64,000 bases of DNA from Chrysomallon squamiferum (GCA_012295275.1 CM022675.1:3504291-3568290); one strand, 5' to 3'. Counted from the first letter of the stretch, positions 47,661-62,353 are shown. A program made the numbers and translations. The notes: a model not told the origin generated them from the sequence alone.

Positions 47661-48205
47661 TATGTATACTGTATGTATATGTGCGTATGTGTGGATGTTT
47701 ATTTATTTCTGTTTCTAGATAGGATGCTAAAACTTCATACTATCCTTATTAGTTTCTGATAAATATTTAAATAATGCAAGTTTTCATCATAACATCATCA
47801 TCGTAATTTCAATATAATGAAAACATTATCGTAATTACAGTCATTATCGTCGTCATCTTTACCACAAAGTAAACAAGGTAGAGAGTCTATATTTAGCAAG
47901 TTTATTTGAGGCAGTCGAGCAGTTATTTTATTTCTAGGACAGCAGACACACTCTGTTCGTTCCACTTATTGGTTTGTTAAAGATAAAAATGTTTTAATGT
48001 GCAGTGTCTAGCGTAAGATTTCAAAGGAGAAAGAGCTATCTAGGTAAATATAAAATTTTATTATTTATCATCTACGTATAACTATTTTCGTGTATTTCTA
48101 GAGTTTTTGAAGTTGTTATATCGTTCTACAAACTTGATCTTCGTGAAAACTGACGTTGACAAAAAAAGATTAATGTTTTTCTTCCTTGTAGAGTTAACAG
48201 GGGTC
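46900..48205. promoter_or_regulatory. Divergent spacer between R6 and R7
   Basis: This 1.3 kb holds the putative 5' UTR donor of R6 (about 47043, minus strand) and that of R7 (TAG|GTAAATA at 48044). It also has the conserved R7 block with AAAGATAAAA (47979-47988), plus TGTATA and (GT)n repeats between (47600-47660). Confidence 0.45.
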
Positions 48206-48468
48206 ATGGCTGACCTGTGGAGTAAAAGTCGTCTGCTTCTGACAGTTTTTAGCGGGATTTTATGTCAGCTGTTTTCTACGTCAGGTAAAATATTTTAATT
48301 ACAAGCGAAAGAATTTCATTTTTATTTTCCTATTTTTCTGGTTACAATTTTGTGAAGGGAAAACAATGTTTTAAAAAGTAGTGAATTTAACATTTACTTG
48401 CAAGTATATTATTATTAATTTTTAAATAAAATTTATATTTTTAGATCTCTGATCCTCAGTGGCATTTG

Positions 48469-48470
<2 letters not shown>

Positions 48471-48548
<78 letters not shown>
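48471..48548. repeat. (GA)n tract in R7 intron after signal exon
   Basis: About 39 units lie 45 bases before the acceptor of the CTLD1 exon. Confidence 0.9.
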
Positions 48549-48554
<6 letters not shown>

Positions 48555-49299
48555 TAATTATTAAAGTTATTTTTATAAGAAAATGTATTACAGCAACTCT
48601 ACGTATGTTAAATGGCGTCACATGGGATACAGCGTTTTATACATGTCATCAACATGGAGAACAACTGTACAGTACGTCAGATATCACATCACTGAGTGAT
48701 GTCACAGCAGGATCTTACTGGATTGGAGCTAAAGTTCAGTACAGTTCATGGATGTGGACAGGTGAAGTAAACATATTTCAGTTTACTTTACTGAGCAATT
48801 ACTCAGACGAAAAATTATTGCAAGTGTGAATATGCAACTACATTAAATTTATATAACTGTTTAATATGAACAGGTTTAATGTTATATTTATTATTAAAAT
48901 ATCAATATACTTGTAACTTTGATATTGTTTAATAAATGTGCATTTACTGTGCTATACGCTGAAATTATTTAAATACGAACGTCGATATTTCTTTTCACTG
49001 CTATAAAGACACGAACAGCATCTGGTCACGTGATGTAAAACACGTCACAATAAAAACATCTAATTAACACAGGAAGCTAATTAAGATAAAGGTAACGTGT
49101 TTACGACTATTAATCTTCTTTTTTTAACACACACACACACACACTTATATATATATAAATATATAATATATATATACAAAATAATTCTTTATTTAATAAA
49201 AGGAAAGTAAAATTAACTAAAGAAGGATAAAAAGCAAATAAGAACCAAAACAACAAAAAACAACAAAAACATATCTATCTATCTATCTATAGATAGATA

Positions 49300-49345
<46 letters not shown>

Positions 49346-50771
49346 GGTTGTCTTTTTGTTTTTGGGGGTTGTTTGCTTTTTATTTTTTTTGTTTTGGGAT
49401 TTGTTAAAGACTGTGGTTTTATTGTTGCTGTTGTTGTTGTTGTAGGAGCAGTAGTAGTAGTTTCTGCCGTTTTCTTTGTTATTAGTATGGTTATTGAAAG
49501 TCCAACAACTTAGAAATAAAGAAATAAAATGCATGTAATTATTTAATATATGTGTGTGTTTGCGTCTGTGCGTGTGTCCCTGTGTTTTTTCCTGTGTACA
49601 TTTGTGTGTGTTTTTGTGTGTGTGTATGTGTGTGTGTGTGTGTAAATATGTGTGTGTGTGACTACATTTTATGTACAAAATTGTTGCTTGCACTGTAAAA
49701 CTGATTATATTAAACAAATCAAGTTTGTTTTACAGCGGATAACACACCACTGTTTGATTACATTGGAGAAGTGAATGAATCACAATCTGAACAGTTTTAT
49801 GTAATCAAATACAACAACCAGGCAAGCCGATGTTACTACAAATGTCAACAACACAAAACTACTACAAATATAATGTATGTGGGATTGCAGGTTAGTAACA
49901 TAGATTAAATAAATATTTACATACGCAAAGAAATAGATACGTTTACACACACACATACACACACACATACATGCTTAAAAATATACACAGGCTTGCGAAC
50001 AGACATGCATGCACTGGTGTAGAGAAACAATTATACAGAGAGACAGACAGAAAGACAAACACTTTTAAACATTTCTTACTGCTATAATCACTAAAAGAAA
50101 TGTTCTTACAGTTCTTTAATATGAACACAGTTATAGCATTGTCTGTGACTAATACCTTACTCTGTTTGGAATGGTAAAAATAATTAATTGGTGTGAAAGT
50201 GGTAAGAAAGTATGTTTATTTTAGCAAGTTATTTTTAATATTTTAAAATGTTTGTATTACAGGGAGAGAAATGTTATTGTTTTATCTCGAAGATATGGGT
50301 TCCAGTTCCATTTGAAATTGTTCAAAGCGAAAATAAAAGTGTTTGTCTAGGAAACTTCAAAGAAAACTGTGGAACTGAAAACACAATAAGTATTTACAAA
50401 ACAGGTAAAATTTTACTTATATATCTCAGTTTATATTTTATTTTGTTATGTCGATTTGGTCAATTTCTGTCGTGTTTTTTTTTTTTTTAATATCTTAATA
50501 GTAAAGTAACATGAAAAGTAAATGTCGCACATTTCTTTAAATATATTTTTTCTGTCTTTCAGTCAGTAAGCAAATTTATTTATTAATCCTTTTATCTGTG
50601 TTTCAGACTATTTATCAATTATTCTATCTAATATCTTTTTATATTTCTTTCTTTCAATCAGTCCATATAATCATTTTGTTTATTTGTCAGTCTGTCTGTC
50701 TGTCTAAACTTGCTATCGAGCATTCAGTATATATATCTGTCAAAGTATGTATATATCTCAGTTCATTCACA

Positions 50772-51002
<231 letters not shown>

Positions 51003-51581
51003 GAGAGAGATTAATTGCAGTCTCTCGCTTTTATATGCTCAATTCTATCAGTACATGTATACGTTTATGTATTAATGAATTTTCGTAAAATATATTACGA
51101 CTCTATTGTATATGGTTTGCTGACATAACTACCAAAGTTAATATTTTCACAGATTTGACAATTGTTCTGGGTATTCGTGGTTTGTGTGGCTACGTTGAAA
51201 CTCACCCACACATTTTAATACTGAAAGCAGATAAAAACTGTGATTCAAAGAAAGGATTTATTTGTAACTGTGAGTAAATAATTTTTTTATACAAAATAAA
51301 AGTTAGACACATTCATTTTTTAAATTGTTTATTTTTCGTAGATACACAAACAGGCACGTGTGTTTTTATAGAAGTATTAATAGCATTACTTATTTTATTT
51401 TATTTTATTTTATTTTGTTAAAAATTTTGTTTTATTTTTTTATTTTTTATTTTTGTTATTATTATTTTTTTAATTATTATTATTTTCGATAGAATACATG
51501 TTTGTTACAAACAGCGAATACATATATCGGGTTAGATAAAACTATATTTCTTTTGTTTTTGTTATTATTTATTTTATTTGT

Positions 51582-51624
<43 letters not shown>

Positions 51625-51952
51625 TTCTTTTTCTCCTCAGGTCCAGGACAATATTCTAATTTAAATCTTGTTACCATCATAATCAGATTGACAGTTGGTT
51701 TTCATCTAGTTCAAGCTGTGATTTAGCAAAACCAAACACAAATAACACTGAGACAATAAGACGACTTTTATGGCCTAATGAAAAACTGGATTGGATTAAA
51801 ACGTGACAAACAAATAGACTGGATTGACAGACATTTCAGTGAGTTATTTTGTTCATGTTAAGAGGAACAGACATATTGACTTTTCTTGATTGTGTTTGCT
51901 GGTTTGACCACTTTCTTTTCTTCTTCTTCTTCTTCTTCTTTATTATTATTAT

Positions 51953-51993
<41 letters not shown>

Positions 51994-52113
51994 TTGTTGT
52001 TGTTGTTTAATGTTCTTTTTTGTTGTTGTTTTTAGTGGGATAGGTTTTTTGTTATTGTTTTGCAGTTAATTAATTTTATTTATTTATTTATTTATTTATT
52101 ATTATTTTTATTA

Positions 52114-52164
<51 letters not shown>

Positions 52165-52403
52165 TTTTTTTTTTTTTTACTAATACAAAAAATAAATCAA
52201 ATTAATTTATTCTTTAGGGCATAAAAGGAACTGCTTTTGATTATACAATTTTAATTTTAGAAGATGAAACACTAAACATAAAATTTACACAAAATGGCTG
52301 CGTGCTGTTAGAAAAATCCTCAGACGGCGAAATTTCATTTTCAGTTAGTAACTGTCGTAAAATCCACTCAGCTATTTGTATTAATAGTAAGTATCATTTA
52401 TTT

Positions 52404-52503
52404 AGTTAGTTAGTCAGTCAGTCAGTCAGTCAGTCAGTCAGTTAGTTAGTTAATTAGTTAGTCAGTTAGTTAGTTAGTTAGTCAGTCAGCCAGTTAGTTA
52501 GTT
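52404..52503. repeat. (AGTC/AGTT)n tetranucleotide repeat
   Basis: It follows the donor of the R7 CTLD2 second exon. Confidence 0.85.
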
Positions 52504-53171
52504 ATAGATAGATATTTCTGAAGCATTTTATAATTTATGAAGCACTGGACGAAACGAGCAATATCCCACTGAGGAAGGTCAGGTCTAACATATACAAATA
52601 ATGGCAGTTGTTAATGACAGTGTGGTCAGTATATGATAGTAAATTAACGATGACAATTATTTAAATGCTATCGATCAAATTATTTTATATATTACAGATT
52701 CGAATTTTCAAACATCTACACCTCCAAGTCCAGGTATTAATAATAATGTATTTTTACTCTTTGGATAATTCTATTTTAAGAAATTTATAAAAATGGATCA
52801 GTGGAAATACAGATATATATACACGTACATACATATAGATACAGATTATAGAAATAGATTCTTATTTTTTATTTTTATTTTTTTTAAATTTTTATAGCAA
52901 TTATAATCTGTTAGGTTCATTCTGTTCGACTGGTACTGAAACAATAAAATATTCACATGATAAAATGGCATGTTCGAATGATAACATAAAATATTTGTAA
53001 ATAAAAACTTTTCCTCTAACCGTCGGAAAAACGCAGAGTTTACATGAACTAACAGATAAACTAAGAAATCTGCTTTGATTCTATTCAGATCAAGATGTGT
53101 TCAGAAAATGTACGTCATAGTTCATAATACGTTCTTAAAACATGTCGCTTTATTTCATTCAAATTTGATAG

Positions 53172-53279
53172 TTCCAAGTTCCTCTGAAATAACAACTTCA
53201 AGAGACGACAGAACAGATCACAAGTCAACTGCGTCAGAGAAGTCTGAAAGGGAGACAATTCCATTCAGTTCCATACCAC
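53172..53279 (+). other. R7 Ser/Thr-rich stalk exon
   Basis: This is the full 108 bp version of the exon, VPSSSEITTSRDDRTDHK onward, with donor CCATACCAC|GTAAAA. It serves as the reference showing what R5 has lost. Confidence 0.7.
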
Positions 53280-53935
53280 GTAAAATAATTATTTCCCTTT
53301 GTAAATACTTTAATAGTTTCTTTAAATTCATAATTTATATTTCCGATTAAACCATTGTTTGAATAATTTAACAAACACACAAATATATAACTTTTCATTG
53401 TTCTTATCATTTTTTACCATCATCATCATTATAATTGTCCTTGCTACAGCTACTACCATTATTATTTGTTTTCTTCAATGTTATTTTTAATGCAGTTGTT
53501 AATGTTATTATCATTACTGTTGTTGTTGTTGTTAATATTGTTGTTGTCATTGTATTGTTATTATAATTGTTGTTGTTATTATTGTTGTTGTTGTTGTTGT
53601 TGTTGCAGGTGCTGCAGTTACAAAACCTCAGATTCTTAATAAAAATGAAAAAGATCAAACAGGTAAGATAAAAACAATGTTTACCTGAAACTAACGTGCA
53701 TTTAAGTTATTAATATTTATTTACTTTAATGAATATACATTCCTAAAAACTGCATAAGCAACAAAATAGAATAAAATTTAAAAATCAAAGCCGTAAAATT
53801 TAACTATAATACTAAATTAATGTAATTATACTTTTAAGAACAAAATAGTCAGTAGATTAGGTGTAATTATTGAAATTCTCTCAACAAATCGATTTATTTA
53901 TATTTTCATTTACAAATGTTTATTTATTTATGTAG

Positions 53936-54011
53936 GTGTTGCTGTGGGTGTTTCTGTTACTCTAATTCTACTCGTAGTTGGAGCTCTTGTTGTGACTGTT
54001 TGGATGAAAAG
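53936..54011 (+). other. R7 transmembrane exon
   Basis: It encodes GVAVGVSVTLILLVVGALVV and TVWMKR, nearly identical to R1 and R5. Confidence 0.75.
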
Positions 54012-54501
54012 GTAAACAGTTCTATTTTGTACTTTTCAAGCTTATTTAAAAAAAAATATTATTTTCTTTTCCTTTTTTTCTTTTTGTTATTCAACTTTAA
54101 CTGCTTTTACATGAAATACATTTTGTTTATTTGTTTCTGGCATTCATTTATTTATTATTTATTTATTTATGTTTTGTTTTTGTTTATTTCTTTAGTTTGT
54201 TATATTTGCCTACTTATTTATTACATTTTTATTTGTTTATTTTTTATTTATTTTTTATTTGCTATTTGACTGTTTCTACGAGAAATACATTTTGTTTGTT
54301 TGTTACACTGATTTATTTATTTCGATTGTTTGTTATGTTTGTTTGCTTATCCCTTCATTTATTTGTTTGTTTGATTCTTGTTTATATTTTGTTTATTTAT
54401 TTATTTGCTTAATTATTTAGTAAATGTTTGTTTATTATTTTTTTGTTAATTTGCTTTCTTTTGTTTATTTGTTTTATTATTATTTCTTCTTTTTTGTTCA
54501 G

Positions 54502-55234
54502 ATCACATAAATTTTGTTTCGAGACTAAACGAGAAAGCAGCATGACTGGAGGAATCAGATCTGTGAATCAGCAAAACTTGTCAGATTACGATGAGATCAA
54601 ACCAGACACTGATTCACATTACGAGTTTGAAACTCTAACAGATGTTACCATGGCAACCAAGCCAAACTCCAGTGACTATGAACTGGCAACTGATGTGAAT
54701 ACAGCAAATTTTCAAACAAACTCCAGTGACTATGAACTAGCAAATTATGTGAATACAGCAAATGTTCAAACAAACCCCAGTGACTATGAACTAGCAACTG
54801 ATGTGAATGCAGCGAATGTTCAAACAAACTCCAGTGACTATGAATTAGCAACTGATGTGAATGTGGCAGCTGCTCAAGCAAACAACAGCTACAACAACAC
54901 CATTGATGAAGACGACTACAATGTCCTGAATGACAGTCATATACACAAGAATGTCGACTACAACCACACTGACAGCAGTGTTGAAGGTGATTATGATACA
55001 GCTGACTCAAAACCAAAGTCCATGTCTACTCATGACAAAACATACAACCACATCGGAGACGTCATGGAAGGTGATTACGATACAACAGCACCAAAGTCAA
55101 CATCTTCTCATGATGACACGTACAACCACGTCGCTGCTGTGACTGAAGACGACTACAACATCACTGACATGGATTTGAGAAATGTTGACTACGCCAGTGA
55201 TGATTACATCCATCTTGATTCTGTGAGAGGTTGA
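54502..55234 (+). other. R7 long tail with amplified tyrosine module
   Basis: The tail is about 244 residues, the longest of the set. It shares the R5 start (SHKFCFETKRESS, LSDYDEIKP) and end (TYNHI, GDYDTT, DDYNI, DDYIHL). In place of the single SSYELAS unit of R5 it has four tandem SDYELAT-type units. Confidence 0.75.
54665..54880 (+). repeat. 54-bp tandem repeat in R7 tail (4 units)
   Basis: Units begin near 54665, 54719, 54773 and 54827. Each encodes 18 residues of the form NSSDYELATDVNTANVQT. Units differ at a few codons (ANY, NPS, AAA), so this is not a recent assembly artefact of identical copies. Confidence 0.85.
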
Positions 55235-55239
55235 TTATG

Positions 55240-57340
55240 TTAATAATTCTATGTTCTTTTGTCATTTCTTCATATCATTTCTTCATATTTATTTGTAATA
55301 TATAATTACGTGTGACATACAAGTGGTTAAGAATCATAGAAATACAAAGAGGAAACATGATGTTTCCACAACATGTACTACTCTTTTTTATTGTTAACAA
55401 GCTATGTACCCTCTCATATACAGGAAAACCAGTCATGGTATATTGGCTGAAACAGGAAATATTTCGTGTGTAACCAGCTCTGAATGATGCAGATTTAACA
55501 CAGGATTATTTTTATGTTTTATAATCCTTCATTTACACACACTTATTACTGTTGGCTTGTTTTTAAGATTTAAACACTCTCCTCGATTTCTCGAAATATT
55601 TTTTTATCATTAGGGAAGTAAAGGCTGTTCAGTACTGACATTAATAAACAATCATTTTAAAACAATCTTAAATACTAGTAAACATGTCAAGATCACTTGT
55701 TGGAAATGGAATGAGTAAAATAGATGGTTATTACACTTTATGTTTCTAGTGAAAATCTTAACTGTGAAGCATAGTTGTTTGTTATGTATCTTTGTGAATA
55801 ATTAGTAATTTGCAGTTAATTAGTAAGTGAAATATTTACCCGGTGCAATAGGTAGATGTATGCACATTTATATAATTACACAGATAGATAAAGAGATACT
55901 TATATATTTTTATGTATATATTTATGTATGTATTTTATGCATGGGCATAAACTAAATATGTGTGTGTTTATAATTTAAATTAATTACTACATACAACTGT
56001 TATCTGGTTTCCATTAGAAAATTTTATATCAAAACCCCTCCAATCACTCAGCTTTTATTCTGAAATAAAATTAAAACAACAACAAAAACATTTCCTTGTA
56101 AAGTTTCTTTTTACTGAAAATGATGCTACAGTATTTTGTAGTTGTTTTGTTGTTTTTTTACAGAAACAAATAGATTTAAAATTAAAAAAATCACCGGGAT
56201 TAATCATGTAGATATGCAACTCCAAACATGATTCTGATTGGCTGCTTCATTGTGTAATATCTGTATCTCTGCTTCTGATTGGTTAGTTATAATTGCATCA
56301 CAGAATTTGATTGGATAGTATATAATTTATGTACAAAAAAGATCACTTACAACTGCTTATCCTGGCATAGACTTGTCAATGACTATGACACGAAATTTAA
56401 CACAATAATCAACTTACTATACACTACCAATTTCTCTTGTTTTTAACATTACAACATTGAACATTATTTCATAATAATACAGTAAACTGGACTGACTGTT
56501 TTATACTGCAAAACATTCATCCAAACACAGCTAATATAAAACAAAAATTTTATTACAGTTTTCCAGGAAGTTCATTCTTGCTAAACTAGTTGAAATTGCA
56601 TAGCATAATTTATTATATTTTATGATTCGAGAAATGTGTGGAATATTTGGTTATAAACTATTGGTTATGTTAATAAAATGATTGCAGAAATAACTAAAAT
56701 ATTTAGAGACATTAAACATCTTCACAATTCTCATTGCTGTGATTTCTTTTGCATTTGGTCTCCTTTTCACAGTTACGGTAATTAATTTTGTTTCTCTCTC
56801 ATCTTGTTTATTCCACCTTTTTCTGTTATTTCCTTCACTTTTAACATGGCTGAACAAGTGAAACAATGTATTCTGTATATTTCAAAGTGATTGTTTCTGT
56901 TTTCCCTTTTTTCTTCACAAACACACACCCACAATTTTTATTTATTACTTTTGTTGAAGAAAAAGTCTAAATTCTTTTTGCAATCTTTAAAATGTTTACT
57001 TTATTGATTTTCACCATCAGTCTTTGATACGAAATAAATTACAACAGTAAAATAAAACTGCTATTAAATATTTGGTTTCCGCCATTTTCCTGTTTTCTAA
57101 TTTAACCGTACAGTATAAACACTGAGTTGTTACCATGTTTCTATTTGAAACAGTTAAACTACTACACCGCAGTGCTTTATGCAATAAATGTTAAATTAAT
57201 TGATTTAATCTGTCTCTTAGTATACTGCTAAATACGATTTAAAAAAAAAAAATAATATATATATATAAGGTCTGCGCAGACTATCTGTACACATGTAAAA
57301 GTTTTATTTCAACTAGCAGATTGAGTGTTTCACTCAGTCA
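55240..57340. other. Intergenic region between convergent R7 and R8
   Basis: No gene is visible. It has blocks shared with the R1/R2 and R5/R6 spacers, including ATTTCATAATAATACAGTAA at 43110 and 56466, and the AATAAA at 56064-56069 that may serve R7. Confidence 0.55.
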
Positions 57341-57343
57341 AAT

Positions 57344-57349
57344 TTTATT
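57344..57349 (-). terminator. R8 polyadenylation signal AATAAA (minus strand)
   Basis: It lies five bases beyond the R8 stop codon, as in R2 and R3. Confidence 0.5.
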
Positions 57350-57353
57350 TGTT

Positions 57354-57576
57354 TTAATCTTCAGCGTTTGAGCCCATTACACAGTAAACATGTTCTGTTT
57401 CACGTGGCACGTTCATATATTCATTTTGAGAACTTTGAGTTGTGTTCAGTCGCTCATAATCTGAGTCACTGATTGCACTGTTCTCAGTTTCTGTTACTGT
57501 TGTTGTAGTGTCTGAGTTGTTGCTGTTGTTGTGAATGATGTCTGCTGACTTTTGTTGAAAGCAAAAAATATTTTTC
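57354..57576 (-). other. R8 short cytoplasmic tail
   Basis: It has 74 residues, the same length as R3. It keeps SDYERL (ITIM-like), EYMNVP (YxN, Grb2-like; YxxM changed to YxxV) and VYCVM (YxxM). Exon length (223 bp) and phase agree with R3. Confidence 0.72.
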
Positions 57577-57630
57577 CTGCAATAAGAAAAAAAATAATAC
57601 TGTTATTATTATCGTTATTGTTATTATTGT

Positions 57631-57665
<35 letters not shown>

Positions 57666-57734
57666 TTTAATATTATTATTATTGTTGTTATTATAGCTGT
57701 TGTTTTTGTTATGGTTATTATCATCATCATTTTC

Positions 57735-57781
<47 letters not shown>

Positions 57782-59600
57782 TCTTTGTTTGTTTGTTTGC
57801 TTGCTTGCTTGTTGTTGCTTTAGGTTTTTGTGTATATGAAATAATTATAAACAAATCAAAGATTATTACATTAATTCAAGTCTGAAATCAAGTTATCAGT
57901 CAAGAACGGTAACTCTATTTACCTTTTCATATAAACAACAGCGACAACTGCACACACTACTAAAAGTATAACGACAGTTACAGAAACACCAACAGCGACA
58001 TCTGCAAAATACAACTACAAAAATAAAATCAAGTATTATCCATCAATAACAAATGTTTGCTAACCTCCATTTTTACAAAGAAAAGAAAGTGTACACTACA
58101 GAGTTTTTTGATAAACAATTTGTAAATGTTATATTTACTGGTTATAATGACAAATCCGTATACATATTCAGTTTAATTCACACACACAACACACACAGAC
58201 ACACACGCACACATACGTATAATAACATAACATTTAGTAACGATACATACAAAGTTACCTGAATTTGACGTTTCTCTCCTTTTACTTAAAACCAGCTGTG
58301 TTATTCTAGTTTGATCTGTAAAAATTGAGGTTTTATCTAATTTAGACTTTATTCTTATAATCTTAAAAGTATTTACTGAGAACATAAACTAAACAATCAC
58401 ACGAAAAAATAAAGTAAATGTATAAATAAATAAAATAGAAAACTAAATTTAAGAAAATAAGTATAAAATTAAATAAATCAATCAATAAAATAAAAAAATA
58501 AAAAAATAATAATACTAATTAATCAACTGTAGCATTATTATATTTTTGCCTCTCCCTCCTATTTTATGACATAGATATTCATATTATTTACATTTTACCT
58601 GAATTAATTGTTGTTTCGGAGATAACTCGAGCTTGAGTTGATGAAGAATCTATAAAACACGTAAAATAAAAGACTTGAAGATAAACAACACAAAAACTGG
58701 TTTTACTATCTGTCAGTTTATGTCATTTAAATGCAAGAAAAGCACTCCGAAATAATGGTAATAGCAGTAGTAGTAGTATTAGTTAATGTTGTTTAATATA
58801 TATTTATATACACACACATAAAAATAAATAACAAACAAGTAATAAAATAAAGAAGCAATGAAACAAACAAATAAAAAAGAGAATAAAATAAATAAATAAA
58901 TTAGAAATAAATACATAAACCAACATACATATAAATAAATAAATAATAATCTAGGAAACAAACAAACAAACAAACAGCATTGTTTAAGATTCACGTACCT
59001 GTCTGTGTTGTAAATCTGTCTGTCTGTGTGGAAGTCTGAAAACTGAAATCTGTAAAATATTTAAACTTAGTTACACGTCAACCTCATTTAAACAATTAGT
59101 ATTATAAAATAATAGTCATAAATTAACCATAGATAAAATAGTCAACTAAGTTTAAAACCACAAAGCTGTATCAGTCAATAAAATATACATGTAATCCAGC
59201 CATATTGAAAATGTCTACCAATGTGATGTATATAAGAATGAAGTATGTACATGTACTTATAGTCGTAAGCGAGCCTGTGTCAGTTTATTTTAAAACACAG
59301 AGTAAAACAGTTACTAAAGTCTCTAATGAACTAATGTGTATATCTGGACTGACTGTGTTTTTAAATAATGGAAGGTTAGTGGTAGTTGGAAGAGACGTCG
59401 TCTGCTGTGGAATTACTAAAAGTGTTAACACCAGCATAAAGTACAAAAGCAATATTTAAATAATTAATACTGGTTTGTTTATTATTTATAATTCAATATT
59501 GACCATTGGCTCCATGTAATCTATGTTCATCTCTGCTCATTTTATTTGTATTTATTAATTATATGTATGTATGTATTTGTGTATGTGTGTGTGTATGTGC

Positions 59601-59650
<50 letters not shown>

Positions 59651-62302
59651 TAAAGCCTTCTGATGTACTGAGTATAAAGTGGGACCAATGTGAAACAAAA
59701 AGGTTAACTGCCCAACGACAGCACAGTTTGAGTATTTTAGTTCAGTGATGCAATAAAACAAATAAGTAATAAAAAAAACCTTTGTATGTTTCTTTCAGAG
59801 ATCCTTTGACACCAGTATTATGAAAATTTATGATTAACAAACACGATACTGATATTCAAATCTGTTGTGTATGAAATACACACACATCCTATTTTCACCA
59901 GTTACTAATCTACCAATACTTAAATTGTATTGACTGTTATATGATATAATACACGTAAAATTTGTCTAATAAGTTAAACAGTTTTTACAAAACACAGCAG
60001 GCAACTTCCACTTGTAAGTAAATATGATCATTTAACAAACACGGAACTTGTATCCAATTAGAGAGATAGAATATGTAATGAATTGATGACAAAACAAAGT
60101 AAAAAACTAAATTATATTCCTTCATTTTAATCATCAAAGGTGTTGTATTCAAGGCAACAGTGAATAGAAAATGTTCTTATTAAATCATCATCACAGTTTT
60201 TGTAAATGTTTCTTTGTACAGATCTGATAAAGTTCATGAACAAATTACAATCATTGATTCTGTCATCTCTGTGAGCTTGAAAATCTTCTGCTTAGATCTC
60301 TGTTGAGTCAGACATCACAAGCAATAATAACTTCATAACACTTGATCTCAGCAAGCCAAGTTCAACTGCTTTTCAGCAAAGACCTTCATAATACAGCATC
60401 TCAGTATCTGTTACAAACTGCTGAATCCAGATGGAAACTTTATGTGCGTTGTAGTAAGGCAAGAACAGCCAAGAATTTAGCAAATAAAGAAACTGTTACG
60501 TGAGAGTTCAAAACTCGTGTGTTCTTTATCTTTCTACATGATTTTAGTTACTCGTCAAACATGTAGTTTTAAAATGGTATAGATTGTAAGTAAAGGTTGC
60601 TAGATTTATTTAGCAAAACCAGCATACCGGAGTTTTATAATAAAAATAAATAAATAAACCAAAAAACTACAAAACAAAACAAATAAATATAAATAAATAA
60701 ATAAATAAACTAATAAAGAACAAATAAAAAGTAAATAAGTAAATAAATAACAAATAATCTATCAAATAAATAAATAAATAAATAAACAAACGAACAAACA
60801 AGCAAACAAACAAACAAACAAACAAACAAATAAATAAATATTACTTACTATTAATACAAACGGCGAAATGGTGCGTACTGCAGTTACTGATTAAAAATGA
60901 AATTTTGCCACTTGAGGATTTTTCTAACAACACGCAGCCATTTTGTGTAATGTTTATGTTCAGCGTTTCATCTTCTAAAATTGAAATGATATAATTAAAA
61001 GCATTCCCTTTTATCCCCTAATGAATAAAATATTGACTTTAATGTTTTTATTTGTCAGAAAAGTGCAAGAAAACAACAAATCAAATAATATTAATAAAAA
61101 ATATAATAATAATAATAAATAAATAAATAAAGAAGAAGAAGAGGAAGAGAAAGCAAAGTTATTTGTCTGTTCGTCTTAACATGAACAAAATAACTCACTG
61201 AAATGACTGTCAGTCCAGACTATTTCTTTATCACGTTTTAATCCAATCCAGTACTTTCTGTTTGGCCATAAACGTCGTCTTATTGTCTCAGGGTTATTTG
61301 TGTTTAGTTTTGCTAAAACACAGCTTGAATTAGATGAAAACCAGCTCTCAGTCGTGTGATGATGGTAACATGAGTTATTAGGATACCGTCCTGCACCTGA
61401 GTTGAAAAAAAGAAATGTTTAAATTATTGTACGTAGCAATAAGCAGTATTAAATGTTAACCGAACGTAAAAAATTGTGTGAAATTATGTAATTTATGCAA
61501 TCATTCTTAACAGTTTTAGATGGGTTTTTTCTTCTTTTTTATTTTTCAGAATTGTATATACTATTAAATGGAGGCCAAACAAAAATAAAAAGTTAAGCAG
61601 TTGTTATGTCTAAAAATATTTTTGGGTAAAAATTTATTTTATCTTCTTGTATGTCTTAGTAGCATTTGAAAGCTTTATTAACATTTCAGCGAACTTACAC
61701 ACAGCGTTTAGGAGTTACCTAAAAATATATTTTATCTACCACTGCACTGTCTGTTTTCTAAATGGATGGGGGGGGTGAGGGTTAAAGTTTTAATTCTTAA
61801 TAGTATGGGTACTAAGAGGAACAGGATTATAATTGTAGCTAAGTTTGATCATTTTTTCATTTCGATTTCTGTTGACTTGTATGTCAGTTGAATATGTAGC
61901 TTGAGTCAAAATATTTCTTGTTATTGCTTATTTTATATTCGGAATATAAAAAGGTTTATCCACAAGAAAACAAATAAACAAACACCCCCCCCCCCCCGAT
62001 CAAAACCCTCTAACAACAGTAACACCCACCCGGCAAAAATAAAAATAAATATAAATAAAATAAATAAATCTTTGCGTTTTTTATAATCTTCATTGCGTCA
62101 GGTTTAAATAAAAATAACTGAAGCGTTTAACATACTGAAAACTGAGATAGCTGAACATCTGCATTTTGGAAAAATCATGGATGGCAGCGTTCGTGCTAGC
62201 GTCAACTGTGTTATGAGCACCAAGAGCGGATGATCACATTCTTTTGTCGGTGAATTATTGTTTTTGTACAAAGCATTTGAGCAATTCACCATATTGTAAC
62301 GT

Positions 62303-62353
<51 letters not shown>

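Noticed and set aside
54645-55016. Minus-strand 123-codon His/Ser/Leu-rich frame
   Set aside because: It is the antisense shadow of the 54-bp repeat in the R7 tail; the plus strand fits the family and splice phases.
62104-62292. 62-codon minus-strand frame MVNCSNALYKNNNS
   Set aside because: It has no recognisable domain, lies in an R8 intron and lacks splice context linking it to anything.
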